DNA of 64,000 nt from Ichthyophthirius multifiliis (GCF_000220395.1 NW_004086320.1:1-64000); one strand, 5' to 3'; positions 11,109-23,957 are shown, counted from the first letter of the stretch. Notes: generated by a model from the sequence alone, not told the origin. Made by a program: numbers and translations.

Positions 11109-13379
11109 GTATATATAAAATATATATTTTTTTTTTATTATTTTAATTATTTTTTTAATTTTTAAAAATATTAAAAAAAAAAAAAATATTTTACATCTTT
11201 TAACTAAACTTTTATAAAAATTTAAATGATTTTAATTTTGAGGCTATTAAGAATTTAATATTAATATTTAAACAATAAATTTCGCTATAATTTATATTTA
11301 TTAACGTAATAATTTTATTAATTATTAATTTTTAATATCTTATAACTTTAATTTATTAAGGTTAAGAACAGAATTATTATATATTTTCATAAAAAAAAAA
11401 ATATACAAATATATATAAATTTATATATAAATATATATATATTATTTATACTTAAGATTAATATTGACTATTGTAAAAATATATTTATTTTACTTTTTAT
11501 CATTTTTAAATATAAATATTATTCTTAATTTAAAATGTTTAAATATTGACATCTTATATAAAATATTATTGCAAATATTTTATAATTAATAATAATAAAT
11601 ATTAAAAATTATTAATATTACATTAATTTGTATATATTTATAAATTAATTTTTTTTAAAATAGTTATAATTTTTTGATATTTTAAATATGCTATTTAAAA
11701 TAAAGAAATTCAAATGAACTATTTATATTTATTAACAATTATAATAAAAAAAAATATTAAAAATATACATAACTTAAATAAATAATAATTTAATTTTATG
11801 TATATAAATAATTTACATATTCTTTAAAAATTCTTAATGAGCATTTAAACATTTTTAATTAAATCAATTTTATATAATCATTGATAATTAAATATATTAA
11901 CATATTTTTAATTTAATATTTATATACTTTAAAATAAAACATATCACATTTTGAAATAATTTTTTTTTAATTTTTAATTAACATTAGTTAATATAAAAAC
12001 TTATTCAAATAACAAATATATTTACTAAAAAATTTTTTCTATATTTTCTCAAAATAATTAATAAATGAAAATATTTATTTATAAATTAAATTTAAATATT
12101 AATTGTAAACTGTTAAAAACCAAATAAAAAATATAGATAACAAAATAAAAAATTTTTAAATATATTATATTGATAAACTATATATAATTTATAAATAAAT
12201 ATTTTTTCTATTAAATTAAATTATCGATTTAATAATATTAATTTAAATTTTAATAAAAGTAATAAATATTATAATAATATAATATAATAAAGTTATTTAT
12301 TCATATATTATATTTATTTTTATTTTTATAATGATATTTACTATTAATATAATATATAAATTTATAATCTTAAAAATTAATTTATTTTTATTTTATAATT
12401 ACTAAAAACATCGATGATTTTAGAATTATTTGTTTAAATATTTTCATCCTCATTTCTGATTCAATCTATTTTTTTTTTTATTCTTTTTTGCATTTCAAAT
12501 ATAATTTTTTATACTTGCTCTATATTATTATATTTTTATTTTAAAATGAGTAAATATTTTATTCGAATATTTTAAATTTATTAAAATAAAATATTTATAA
12601 TATTTATTTATTTTGAATGAACAAAAATATCAATATCAAATATAAATATTATTAAAAAAAAAAAAAAAATCTATAAAAAAATAAAAAATAATTAATTTTA
12701 AGTATTGAAATTAAAAAAAAACAGAGTTAGAAAAAAAATAGTTATTTATTTTTCCAATAAAGATAAGTAATATATTAAATTATTAAATTAAAATTTAATT
12801 AATTTTACTATTTATAAAGATTGATTTCATATTAAAAAATTAAATATAATTTTTAATTATATAATTTTTAAAAACAAATTATTTATTATAAAGTAGATTC
12901 ATTAATTTATAAGTTATTATTAATTAAATTATAAAATAATAAATACAAACTAATACATAAATAATATAAATAAAGTATAGTTTAATTATATTACTTTTTA
13001 AAAAATATAATTATTAATTAAAAAAACATTTGATATATAAGAAATATAAATAAAATTTAAAAAAAAATAAAAATTTTGATTAAAAATATATATAATATAT
13101 AAGTTTTAATACTAATTTAGTATATTATACTAAAATATTAATTAATATTAAATAAAAAAACATTAAAATATCAAACAAAAATAATAAAATTATAAAATAG
13201 TTTAATAAATCAATCATAAAAAAATATATTAAACTTATATTAATTAATTCTAATAAATAAAAGATTTAAAAATTAAAAAAAAAAAAATAAAGAATATTAT
13301 GTAATATATTTAATTTTTAAATTAAAAAAAAAATAAAAATTATTATTTAAATTAAAATATAACTTTTAATTAATATAAA

Positions 13380-13439
<60 letters not shown>

Positions 13440-13491
13440 ATTATTTTTTAATTTAAAATTAATACTATTAATAAGAAACAAATAATTTAAA
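11109..13491. other. long AT-rich spacer, possible gene relic near 12400-12560
   Basis: About 2.4 kb of nearly pure A/T. One island at 12400-12560 (minus strand) has better codon complexity: reading NNIEQVQKIIFEMQKRIKKK then a TGA and further open sequence. It may be a relic or an unrecognised short exon. A long TA run lies at about 13391-13434, just upstream of CFAP58. Confidence 0.5.
13391..13434. repeat. (TA)n microsatellite
   Basis: Uninterrupted TA dinucleotide run about 60 bases upstream of the CFAP58 start codon. Confidence 0.95.
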
Positions 13492-16344
13492 ATGTAAAAT
13501 TAAGATTAATTAATAGGTATTGAAAACTAAGCGTTTGAAGTATTAGAACGTGAATTTTAAGAAGTACTTAATGATTTAGCTGCTGATTAAAGTTTGGATC
13601 GTTTTCGTCAAGAATTCGAAAAATTTCATCGTGCTTTAAAAGTTTCTTAAGAAAATGAAAAGCGTTTACTTGCTAAATGTCGTGAATATACATAAGATAT
13701 AGGTAATCATACATCTAATTTGTAAGGTGCTTTAAAAATGACATAGGAAGATAATACTACAATAACTCATTTAAAACAAGAATTAGAAAAAACATACAAA
13801 ATTCTAGAATTATCTAAAGATAGGGAAGAAAAAAGCAAATAAAAAGTTGAAAATTTATATTCAGAAATTTAGCATTTAAATCAATTAATTGAGAAGGGAT
13901 CTGCAAATGCAACTGGATAAACTGCAAACGTTCATGATATGTTAATTGCTTAAGAAGAATTATTAAAGGAATGCACTTAATTGAAAAATACTATTACAGA
14001 TGTAGCAGAAGATATAAATTCATTGAATGATAAAATTAGAATGGCTGAAAATGAAAAAGGATAAATATAGAATGAATATAATAATATATAATAATAAAAA
14101 TAAGAACTTGAATTATTAATAAGTAAAGACGATCAGTAGAAAAAACAAATTTAGTAAGATTTAGAAAATATTAAGAAGGAATATGAAAGTTAAAAGAAAA
14201 AATAAAACGATTATATATCTTAAAAAGGGATTAAAGAGAAAACTTAAATTGATAATAAGATTAGTATAAAGAAATAATAAATATAAAATAATGATTTGGT
14301 CAATAAAAAATTAAAAGCTGCAAGAAAATCAAAAGAAGAACTTATTGAAAGATTAGATAAAGTAACAAATGATATTTTAGAATATAATTCTAAAATTTAA
14401 GAATTATTGGTATTTTATTATTATTATTTTTTTAAAGTTATATATATCATTTAAATATTTTTATTTTTATTTTTTTTATTAAAGGAAAACGAAAGATTAA
14501 AAGATTAATAATTAGAATATGAAAATAATCGATATGAATAATTATCAAATTAGAAATATAAAATTTTAAGCTAAATAAAAGAATCTTAAGATCTTAAAGA
14601 AATTTCTGAAAGAACAAAAGAAGCTTTTTTATAAGGAATTAATATGTTAGAAAGTGATATATAGGATTAGAAAAAAAGAGCTTTTGAAGATCGCAGTTTA
14701 TTAGAAGAATTGAGAAGAAATAGGGATATTTTATAAAAAGAAATCGATAGAGCCGACACTAATAATAAGAAATAGGAAGAAGAGGTTATTTAATTAACTA
14801 AAACTATGAAAGAGAAAATAAATGAATTTTCAGGAATGAATAAATAAATGGATAAGTTAAACTATTAAATAGGATAGTTAAAAAAAGAGAAAGAAAAATA
14901 TGGGATATAAGCGTCTTCAGCTAATGCAAAATATTTTCATGCTTTGGAAGAAATAAAACTAAAGGATAATTTAATATCAGAATTTTAGAAAAAAAATATA
15001 GAAACTTAGGCTAAGTTAAAATAATAATAAAACTTATATGAAACAGTTAGATAAGAAAGTAATTTATATTCAAAAAACCTAACAGAAACATAGGAGGATT
15101 TGGAAGAAATTAAAAGGAAATAAAAAACAGTTAATTAATAAATTTCCTAATTAAAAGAAGAAATTGACTCCAAATAAAAAAATTATTATAAGAACATATT
15201 AATCATAAAAAAAAAGATGAAATTAGTAAAGATCATACTGCTTAAAGTTAAAAATATAAAAAAGAAATCTACGAAAAAGAATAGAAAATAAAAGCTTTTT
15301 AATAAGATATAGCTAAATTAAGGTATATGATATAAGAAAGTGAGTAATAAAGATAAAAATTACATGAAGAATATGAACTTGTAGTTGCAGAAAGAGATAT
15401 TTTAGGTATTTTTATTTTAATCTATATATATATATATATATTTAACAATTAGGTACTTAGTTAATAAGAAGAAATACAGAAGCAGCTTTATTATATGAAA
15501 AAATAAAAATAAATCAATCAACTTTAAAAAAAGGAGAAGTTTAATATTCAGAAAGGTTAGGTGATATTATTGTTTGGAAGAGTAAAATTGCTGATTTGAT
15601 TAATTAAATAAAAGAATTTAAAGCTTAGGCGAATTTAATATAAGATATGCAGAAGGAAATACATAATCTTTCGAAAGAACTTATAGAGGAAAAATTAAAA
15701 GTAAAGGCACTTTCTGAAGAAATTTAAAATCCTATGAATGTGCATAGATGGAGAAAACTTGAAGCAACAGATTCTGAAACATATGAATTAATGACAAAAT
15801 ATAGTCTTTGCAAAAAAGACTTATATAAAAAACAGAAGAGGTTAATAAAAATTATTTATATATATATAAATATTTAAATATATAATTATATAAATATTTA
15901 AATTTATAAATTATTAAATCTATAAATACTTTAAATTAATTATTTTTTAAAATATTTCTAAAGGTTATTTAAAAAGAAGATGTAGTAAAAAACAAAGAAG
16001 GCGAATTAAAAAAACTAAAGTAAGAAATGAAAAGATAACCTGGTGTTGAAGAAGAATAAATGATTCCTGTATATTAGGATTCTTTGAAATCAAAAACTAA
16101 ATAAATGAGGGCTATGAATGGTGAGTTAACTATGTATTAGGCTCATCTGAATGAATATAAATTAGAAATTGATAGATTAACTAAGGATTTGTAAGATACA
16201 AAAAAGAAGTTTTATGAATAAAAAAAAAGAGAAATGTAAAAAGTAGATATGTTATAAACATAGTAAAAAACAATGGCCATTAAAATTAATTTACCAGACA
16301 AAAGATTTACAGGAGGAGGTTTTAATTTGGCAATTTATAATTGA
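13492..16344 (+). CDS. CFAP58: cilia- and flagella-associated protein 58 (CCDC147)
   Basis: Coiled-coil protein of the axoneme and intraflagellar-transport system. The N-terminus has AFEVLEREFQEVLNDLA and FEKFHRALKVSQENEKRLLA, close to the vertebrate protein. The C-terminal half has VVAERDILGTQLIRRN, ALLYEKIKINQSTLKKGE, NPMNVHRWRKLEATD and TKQMRAMNGELTMYQAHL, all strongly conserved. The end is PDKRFTGGGFNLAIYN. Introns are at 14410-14484, 15406-15452 and 15841-15963. Two reading-frame breaks occur: one in the A run 15176-15182 and one in the A run 15827-15832. Each is repaired by one extra A, and the second then restores the family motif KKTEEV and the intron phase. I read both as base-calling errors. 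Length (about 870 residues) fits the family. Confidence 0.95.
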
Positions 16345-16531
16345 TTTTATATAATATAATATATATTAAAAATATATTTTATTTTTAGAAAATAAAATAT
16401 TAATTTTTATTATTTAATTAAAATTATTATATATATAATAGTTATTATTAATTATTAAAATATATTTATAATTATATAATTTATTATATTTTAATATTTG
16501 TAATTTGTATAGAGTATCTATAAAAAATAAT

Positions 16532-16563
<32 letters not shown>

Positions 16564-16750
16564 AATATATATAATTTATTTATATTATTATTTATTATTT
16601 ATTTTTTATATTTATAAATATTAATATTAATATAATTATTTATATCAATTTTTTTTTTAATTAGCCTAACGTAATATAAATATTAATATAAAATTATTCA
16701 GATTATTCTGATTAATTTTTTTTACTTTAATATTTATTTAATTATTATTA
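16345..16750. other. AT-rich spacer between convergent genes
   Basis: A/T-rich sequence with TA-rich stretches between the 3' ends of CFAP58 and the zinc-finger gene. No gene seen. Confidence 0.5.
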
Positions 16751-18183
16751 TCAATGTAAATCACAATTTTAATTTAACGTTATCATTTTATAACAAACTG
16801 AGCAATATTTATAAGATTAACTATTCTAAAATTTTTAATTAATTATTTTAGATAAACCTTATTTCTTACCTTGTATTATAGCTATATTACCTATATCTAT
16901 AAAATTTTCTTTTGATTATTATTTTGGACAAATTTATGGATTTTAGTGTTATTTTATACAATAATTCATGCAAAATTAATATTTACATTTTTTACAATAT
17001 ATCATATTATGTATATTTTAACTTAATTTGACTATATTATTTAAATACATTTAATAAATATAATTAAATTCATTTTTTTAATCAATTTTATTTTAAAAAA
17101 ATAAATCAACTTATTAATCTAAATTATATTAATAAACTCTTATACATTTAATAATTTATTAACCGCTTTTTAAATTTATGATTTAATTATTTTTAGGAAG
17201 AGGAAAATTATAATTATTTTACAAATATTCCCTATATTAATTAATTTATTAAGTTTCCATACAAATTTTATTACATTCTTATTTTTATTTAATATAAAAA
17301 CCCGGACATTAAAAAAATACTACTTTTTAAAGAAAGTTTTCCTTTATTTATTAAATAATTAAATTTTTCAAACTTAATTTTAATCGTAAAATAAAATCTA
17401 GAGTCGAATATTTTCAACATCTAATTAAATTATATAACTTTTTAGCAATCAGGACATTCATATGTCGTTTTTCCATTATTAAAATAATTATTTTTATAAA
17501 CAATTATTACAATATACATGTTGGCAATCCAAAAAAGTAATTTATATGTTTTATTTGTAAGACTATTCTTTATTATTAAGATCTACTTCGATTATATCTA
17601 ATTACTAAAGTTCTTCTTTAAGTAAATTTTTATTACATATTTTACAAAAAATTAATTTATTTTTCTGTTTTCTTTTTTCTTACAAAGCATATTCAAGTTA
17701 TTAATTTTTATTATTTTAAATTTCTTGTTTTAATTTTTAGTATATTTATTTTAATTGACTGTCAAACTCTATTTTTTTGCAACCTTATGAACATTTTATC
17801 GATATTTTATATTTAAAATCAATTATTTATTGAAGTTCTTTTATTTTTTTTAATTCAAAAATTATTGATGTTTTTTATTATATTAAATTTTAATTAATGC
17901 ATTTTTTATGGTAGTATTATTTGTGATTATTTGGACATTTGGTTAATGTTAGTAATTATTATTAAGACATATTTTTTTATGATAATTACATATCTTAATT
18001 TAAACATAATTAACATTATATATTTGAACTTCTTTCTATATTTATTTTTTATTTTAATTTGCAAATATAATGTATACTGTTAAACGCTTTTTCGAAATTG
18101 TTTAAATCTATTCAACTTTAAAAATCTTATAGTATGTTATTTATTTAATCCAAAAAATTGTTAACAATATTAATTTATTACAT
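16751..18183 (-). CDS. RING/IBR-type zinc-finger protein, probable E3 ubiquitin ligase
   Basis: Several Cys/His clusters occur in order. A first finger has CQLCLNQDMQ and then KCPNNHKQYYHKKC. A pair IKCSQGCKK follows. A C3HC4 RING has FCKICNKNL, LDCQHVYCNNC and YECPDCQ. An IBR-like motif reads IYCKKCKYQFCMNYC with a His downstream. A RING2-like end reads YCSVCYKMITLNQNC ending DLH at TGA 16751. The order RING-IBR-RING2 suggests an RBR ligase, in which the RING2 Cys carries ubiquitin; the ligands are spaced unusually, so this is an inference. One A is missing in the run 17491-17495 (plus-strand T run) within the first RING. An in-frame TGA at 18112-18114 follows the chosen ATG (18183) by 23 codons, so the true start or a small intron there is unsettled. 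Confidence 0.65.
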
Positions 18184-18396
18184 TTTAATCTAATATTAAA
18201 CTAATGTTTTTATTATTTTTTTTTAAACTCAAAATAAGATAAAAATATTTTTTAATTTCTTTTAAAATTAAATATTGTTTAATATTCTTAATTTTAATTT
18301 ATTTTAATGATTAAGCATAATTGAAAAAAAAAAAAAAAAATATTATATATAAATATAAAAATTAAATTATATTAACTAAAAAGATAAAAAAAATAT

Positions 18397-19020
18397 TCAT
18401 TATTAAATCTTAACATGTTTTAAATCAGTTGCTTATTCGACACTTTTAATTGCAGCGGAAAGTTTATGTACAATTTCAGTTAATTATTCAATTGAGCATT
18501 TAAAATTGATTGGACTAATTTTATTATTTTAATTTAAAGTTGACAATTCAATATGATATTCATATTTATTTAAATGTTTTATATGTTTAGTTTACAATAC
18601 ATATTCTTATTTCCATTCCACGTCAATTAATTTATTAAAGTTTATACTAGAATCAAATAAATTATAATCTTTTTCTTAAATATATTCAATAAATTAAGAA
18701 TATTTAGAACAAAAATTAGATATCATATCTTCTGAAAAACCCAATTCTTTTAATACAATTTCTATTTCTAATTCAATAAAATTTTTACGGTTAAATTCTG
18801 TTATTAAAAGTAATAATACATTAAATGATTCTATTATAAGTTAATTTTCTTCATCTGTTAAAGCTGTATTAAAAATCTAATTTAATGCTTTTAAATTTAC
18901 TTTTTCATCTAGTAAATTAAGGAAACATGATTTAAGTATTTTATCAAAGTTTTATACAAATATATTTTATGAAGATAAATTCTTTAATATAGAAGCAAGT
19001 TATTCAGATATTTGATTCAT
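18397..19020 (-). CDS. COMMD3: COMM domain-containing protein 3
   Basis: Subunit of the Commander complex, which works in endosomal cargo recycling. A single intron-free frame of 207 residues runs from MNQISEQLASILKNL to TGA at 18397. The C-terminal COMM domain begins at about residue 130 with LIDVEWKQEYVLQTKHIKHL. It continues with YEYHIELSTLNQNN and SPINFKCSIEQLTEIVHKL, ending AIKSVEQATDL. This matches human COMMD3 (VSWRLEYQIKTNQLH, FSCSMEQLQDLV, SLERATQL) better than other COMMD paralogues. The helical N-terminal part is family-like but weaker. Length fits the 195-residue human protein. Confidence 0.9.
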
Positions 19021-19316
19021 AAAAAATAAAATAAAATTAATTATATTTTAATTTATATATTATTTATTTATAAAAATAAACTATATTTTTTAAAAATAAA
19101 TTTATATGATAATATATTTTTAAATAAATGATATATAAATAAAATTATATAAATATATATATATATTTATAAATTATTATTTATATATTTATTTAATATT
19201 TATATTTATAAATACTTTTTTTTAAAATTTATATTTATAAATACTTTTTTTTTTTATATTTTTAAATTTTCATTGTCTTTTTTTTTAGCATCTTTGTTTA
19301 TTTTATTTCTCTTATT
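19021..19316. other. AT-rich spacer
   Basis: About 300 bases of A/T-rich sequence between two minus-strand genes; nothing recognised. Confidence 0.5.
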
Positions 19317-20275
19317 TCAGTCATTATATTATTAATAATTTTTTAATATTTAATATATATATATATTTTTTATATTTTATTAGATTTTCTCTTGCTTACC
19401 ATTTTTAACTAATAATAGTTTTTTTATTTATAATTTATTTATATTTACTTTTAAATTTAAATCATTTAGTTTAATAATTTTATAATTAAAAGTTTATTTT
19501 ATTTAAGAAGCTTTATTCATTATATTTTTATAATTACGAGTTTTTAAATAATTTAATATAAAATGAAGACTCCTGATTTCTAGATTCTTTTAAATTATTA
19601 TTTATAATAACTTTGCGTATTTAATTTAAAGGTTAAAAATATTTTCATTTAACTTTCTAAAACAATACTTTTCAAAATATAAATATCAAAATTAAAAAAT
19701 ATTTTATTATATTCTGAAAATTTCGTTATTAATTAAACATAATTAGTCAAAGCCTATTACTTGAAAATTACCTTCATATATAGGATTCATATTTTAAATT
19801 ATAATTAACTCAATTAACTACTGGTATGTTTTTAGACCAATTAATTTTAATATTCTGAGTGTATTTTTTTTACTTGTTTCACAATCTTTTAATCAGAATA
19901 CAGTGGAAACATTCTATTAATTTTGAACTAGGGTGATATGCTAATATGTATGGCTGAGATATTCTCTAAACCTGGATCACAATTAAACTAATCAAATTTT
20001 CTTTACAAGTTTTTTTTATTTTCTTATTTCTCTTTAAATTACAATTTTAAGTATAAGTTTTCTTTATAAATAAATTAATTATTTATATATGTTTTCTATT
20101 GACTTATATAAGATATTGTATATAAATTAATATTTAATTTAAAACCTAATTATTTCATTTTTTCAATTTTCAATAAGTCTTTTTTAAATTAATGTAAATA
20201 TCACAAACCATATTTTATTTTATATTTTCGATAATTGGTCTTTTTATTATCCGTATGGAATATTAAATTACACAT
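19317..20275 (-). CDS. uncharacterised protein, frame-broken
   Basis: Not recognised. From ATG at 20275 the minus strand reads MCNLIFHTDNKKTNYRKYKI. A candidate 30-nt intron (GTTTGT...AAAAAG, near 20174-20205) removes an in-frame TGA. The frame continues through KMKQLGFKLNINLYTISYIS and CDPGLENISAIHISISPQF to a TGA at 19787. One extra A in the run 19792-19795 (plus-strand T run) would instead join it to MNPIYEGNFQVIGFDQL. That second part has one more in-frame TGA, then stays open through SLHFILNYLKTRNYKNIM to a stop at 19317. It may be one gene with base errors, two genes, or a decayed gene. The start overlaps the start chosen for the divergent gene on the other strand. Confidence 0.4.
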
Positions 20276-20886
20276 TTAATATTTAAGAAAAAGTATATTT
20301 TTTTATTAATAAGGAATAATATAAAAATATTTAAAAATAAAATAAAAAAGAGTCCTTAAGAAAATCCATTCGTAAATGTAAACTAAGATACTAAAAACGA
20401 AGGTTTATGGAATTCTAGTTTATACAAAAAACTTGTTTTCTTAATTTTAGAAGATTAAGAATAACAATAATAATATTAATATAAAAATCATGAAAACATT
20501 TAATGGGATATATTTAATTAATTTTTATAAAATTAACATGAGAACACATATTTAAATGAAATAAAATTAACAGATCCCGCATTTGGAATGCCTAAAATAA
20601 GTACTTTTATGTTAGGAATAAACAGCATTTTTTTCGAAAGAGCTTTTAAAAAAAAAGTAGTGGGAAAATGGAAATTTTAGAAGACAATTTTTTACATTAA
20701 ATGAACCATTCAAAATATAAATCTGTAGGATTTATAAATTAAACATAATGGGAAAAATATTTTCCAAATAAATTTACACATACGATTAATATATAATAAT
20801 TTTAAAATTAAGAAAAAAATTTATTTGATAAAGTAATTTAATAAATAAAAAAAAAAGATTATGACTTTATTTTTAGATAATAAATA

Positions 20887-20932
<46 letters not shown>

Positions 20933-22785
20933 ATTTTTTTTTTTATACTATAAAAAATACAAAAAGTATAAACATCATTAAATAATATATAAGAAAGTAA
21001 TATAAATGAAATAATTAATTCTTTAGATGAAAATTCATTGTTTTTAACAATAAGTATAAGCTCTTAATAATTAATTTTTTAAAAAAACCTTTTTTATTTG
21101 CTTATACAAAGTTAGGATTTTAGTAAAATAAAGAATTATTAGATGAAATAGTCCCTTATTAATAAAATAAATACATACACGAAAGTTAGATCTCAAGTAC
21201 TCTAAGTAATATATTCGGTTTACCTGTTCCTTTTGTGAATTCTGGGATGTAGATTTTTGATTTATATCCTAAGAATATGGGAAAATAGCATTTTTTTTAA
21301 AGGATTTATTAAGATAGTTATTAGACATTAAATTAATAATATTAGTTATTAAGATTTCTTTAAAAAAATTATAATTTATGTTAATAGAATGAGTTTTAGG
21401 GAATAACTTATGAAATAACCAAACATATATATATTTAATAAAACTAAAACGAAGAATAAAAAACTGAAAAAATATAAAATATTTAGAATATCTAAAACGA
21501 AATTTAATTTTTAATTTATAATTTAATGATTCCTTATAATTTCAACTAAATAAAATGCGGATTTATATTAATATTTTTAGTTTTTATTATTGGATTTTAT
21601 TCTTTTTTATAAAAAAATTAAAGCTTTTTTATATTTTGGAATGCGCTTTTTCTAATTTCTGCTATTGCGAAAAAATGGGATTTTACTAATAATATTAATT
21701 AATTTTATTTTTATTTTTTAGTAAGTTTTTCTATTTAGCTTATATTTTAAGGTTTTAAATATTTTCAAAAATAATAAATAAAAAGATAAAAAGTAATCTA
21801 GATATTTATTTTGGTGATTATTTTAGTTATTAAATGCTTATTTATTAATATATTGTATAAGGAAAGAGTAGATTTTTAATATTTTTAATCTTTTATTTTC
21901 ATTTCTTATTAGTTTTTATGTATTTAAGTATATATTTGGGTTAATAAAATTGAAAAAATCGGATTTTTAGCTTTTATTATTTATGTTTTTTCTTAAATTT
22001 ATTTTTTGGTTTTTGACGAACAATTATAAGGGAAATCTTTTTAGTTTTTTTGTGCTATTTTTTTAGTTTTAAACACTTTTTTTTTCTTTTAAAAAATCAA
22101 AAATTTAAACTTAATTTAATGTATGTTTATTATTTAAAATAGTTTGGTAATCTCGTATTTTATATTTTTCTAAAACTTACAAGAAACTTAAATTTTAATT
22201 GATTTAATTACTACTTTAATAATTATTTTATTTTTACTTAAGCTTTTTTAAATAAATTCTAAAGTAAATTATGCGATTATTGTATATTTTATTTGTCTAA
22301 ATCATTTAGATTATTCTAAATTAGAATAAAATTATATTTATAATGAGAATTAGATTTTAAAAATAATTTATTTTAACACTTTTGCTATAATATTTATTAA
22401 TATTGGGTAATTATATTTAGAAAATGATAATTTTTTATAGAATTTTCAAATAAATAAATAAAAAGATTAATTAAATTAAAATCATATAACAGAATGTTTA
22501 AAAATATTTAGTGTTTTGTAATTACTTGAAATTAATGTTTTTATTTTTTTATTTATTAAAGATATTTATATGAATGTTTTTAGAGAAGATAATTATTCTA
22601 TATATTTAAATAAGTTTCTATATGAATTTTTTTATATTTTTAGTCTAGTTCTATTATTTGGAATATTTTAAAAACTTTTTAAGATAATAGGTCAATTTTA
22701 AGTTATAGAACTTTTAAATAAAAAAAAATAGTTTATAAAATTTAAAAATTTAGAAAAATAAAATATTACATAAGATAATATATGA
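20255..22785 (+). CDS. PIG-O-like GPI ethanolamine-phosphate transferase homologue, active site apparently lost
   Basis: The family adds ethanolamine phosphate to GPI anchors at the ER. Matches in family order: a signal anchor, then LYKKLVFLILEDQ where active members have VVLVLIDALR; TDPAFGMPKISTFMLG for the PPTVTLQRLKALTTG strand; KYKSVGFINQTQWEKYFPNK; FLFAYTKLGF; and ISSTLSNIFGLPVPFVNSG, close to the PIG-O LVPTLALLLGLPIPFGNIG. A long polytopic membrane part starting GFILIFLVFIIGF runs to TGA at 22785. The metal-binding GVDHxGHKHG and GDHGMT motifs are missing, as is the nucleophile motif. Frame breaks at about 20686-20693 and 21081-21087 are each mended by one base. The start at 20255 is the furthest in-frame ATG and is uncertain. 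Confidence 0.55.
20890..20920. repeat. (TA)n microsatellite in a probable intron
   Basis: TA dinucleotide run inside the PIG-O-like gene, in the segment where the exon containing KKKDYDFIF ends. Confidence 0.85.
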
Positions 22786-23174
22786 ATTTTATATATAAAA
22801 AGTGTAATTTGTATTTTTTAATTTAAAATTTTAGTTTAATTTTTATTAATATAAAATAAAATAATCATTAATACATTTTTATTAATATAAAATAATTTTT
22901 AATTTAACAAAAAATAAATTTAATTTAAATATTATTTTAATAAACTAGTTCTAATTCTTTATATATTTTGATAAATTTATACAGAGAAAAAATAATTTAT
23001 TTAAATTTTATATTAAGATATTTTAAAATATGTTTTTTTTTTTTTATTTATTTATTTATATAAATTAATTAAAAACTTATTTATTCTATTTTTATATTAT
23101 AAATTACATTAAAAGATTTTGCAATATAAAAATAAAATAAATTACTATTTTAAAGTTAGTATTATTTATAAAAA
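22786..23174. other. AT-rich spacer
   Basis: Lies between two plus-strand genes and should contain the VPS33 promoter. Nothing specific recognised. Confidence 0.5.
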
Positions 23175-23906
23175 ATGGAAGATCTTTACAAGTAATTAGT
23201 ACTAAATTAAAATCAAGAAAATGAAAAAATATATAACTAAAGTTTATTTAAAGAGCATTTAAGATTAAAATTAATTTCTTTAATTTGATTCAGTAATTAA
23301 AAAAATATTATAATAATATTATTATTATATTTAATAAAAATAGATAAAAGAAAAAAAGCATTTAATATTTGACTTAGACGTAAAAAATGTTCTTAGTTTA
23401 ACATTTGATTAAGCAACAATGAAAGAATATTAAGTAGAAGGATTTAGTACTATATAAAATACACAAGTAAAATTTAAATTTATAAAAAAATAAAAATAAA
23501 AATATAGTTTAAAGATTTAATATGTAAATAAGTTATGATATTCATATAGCCAATAATAAAATACATGGAAATAATAAAGACTTTCATTGATGCAAATAAT
23601 AAAAAAAATTAATAAGAAAAGAAAAACTTTACATTAGTTTTTTGGCCAAAATAAAATGCTTTATGTAAATAAGTTTTATAATAATATGGAATTACAGAGA
23701 ATTAAGTAGAAGTTATAGATTTTAGTTTCGATTTAATTCCTTTAGATTAAGATGTATTATCCTTAGAATTATAAAATAGTTTTAATAATATTTATTTAGA
23801 TAATGATTTTTCAACTTTTTAATTCGTGGCAGAATCTATTCAAAGAATATAAGTTGTTTACGGGAAAATTCCAAATATTTTTGCTAAAGGAGATGGAGCT
23901 AAAGTA

Positions 23907-23957
<51 letters not shown>

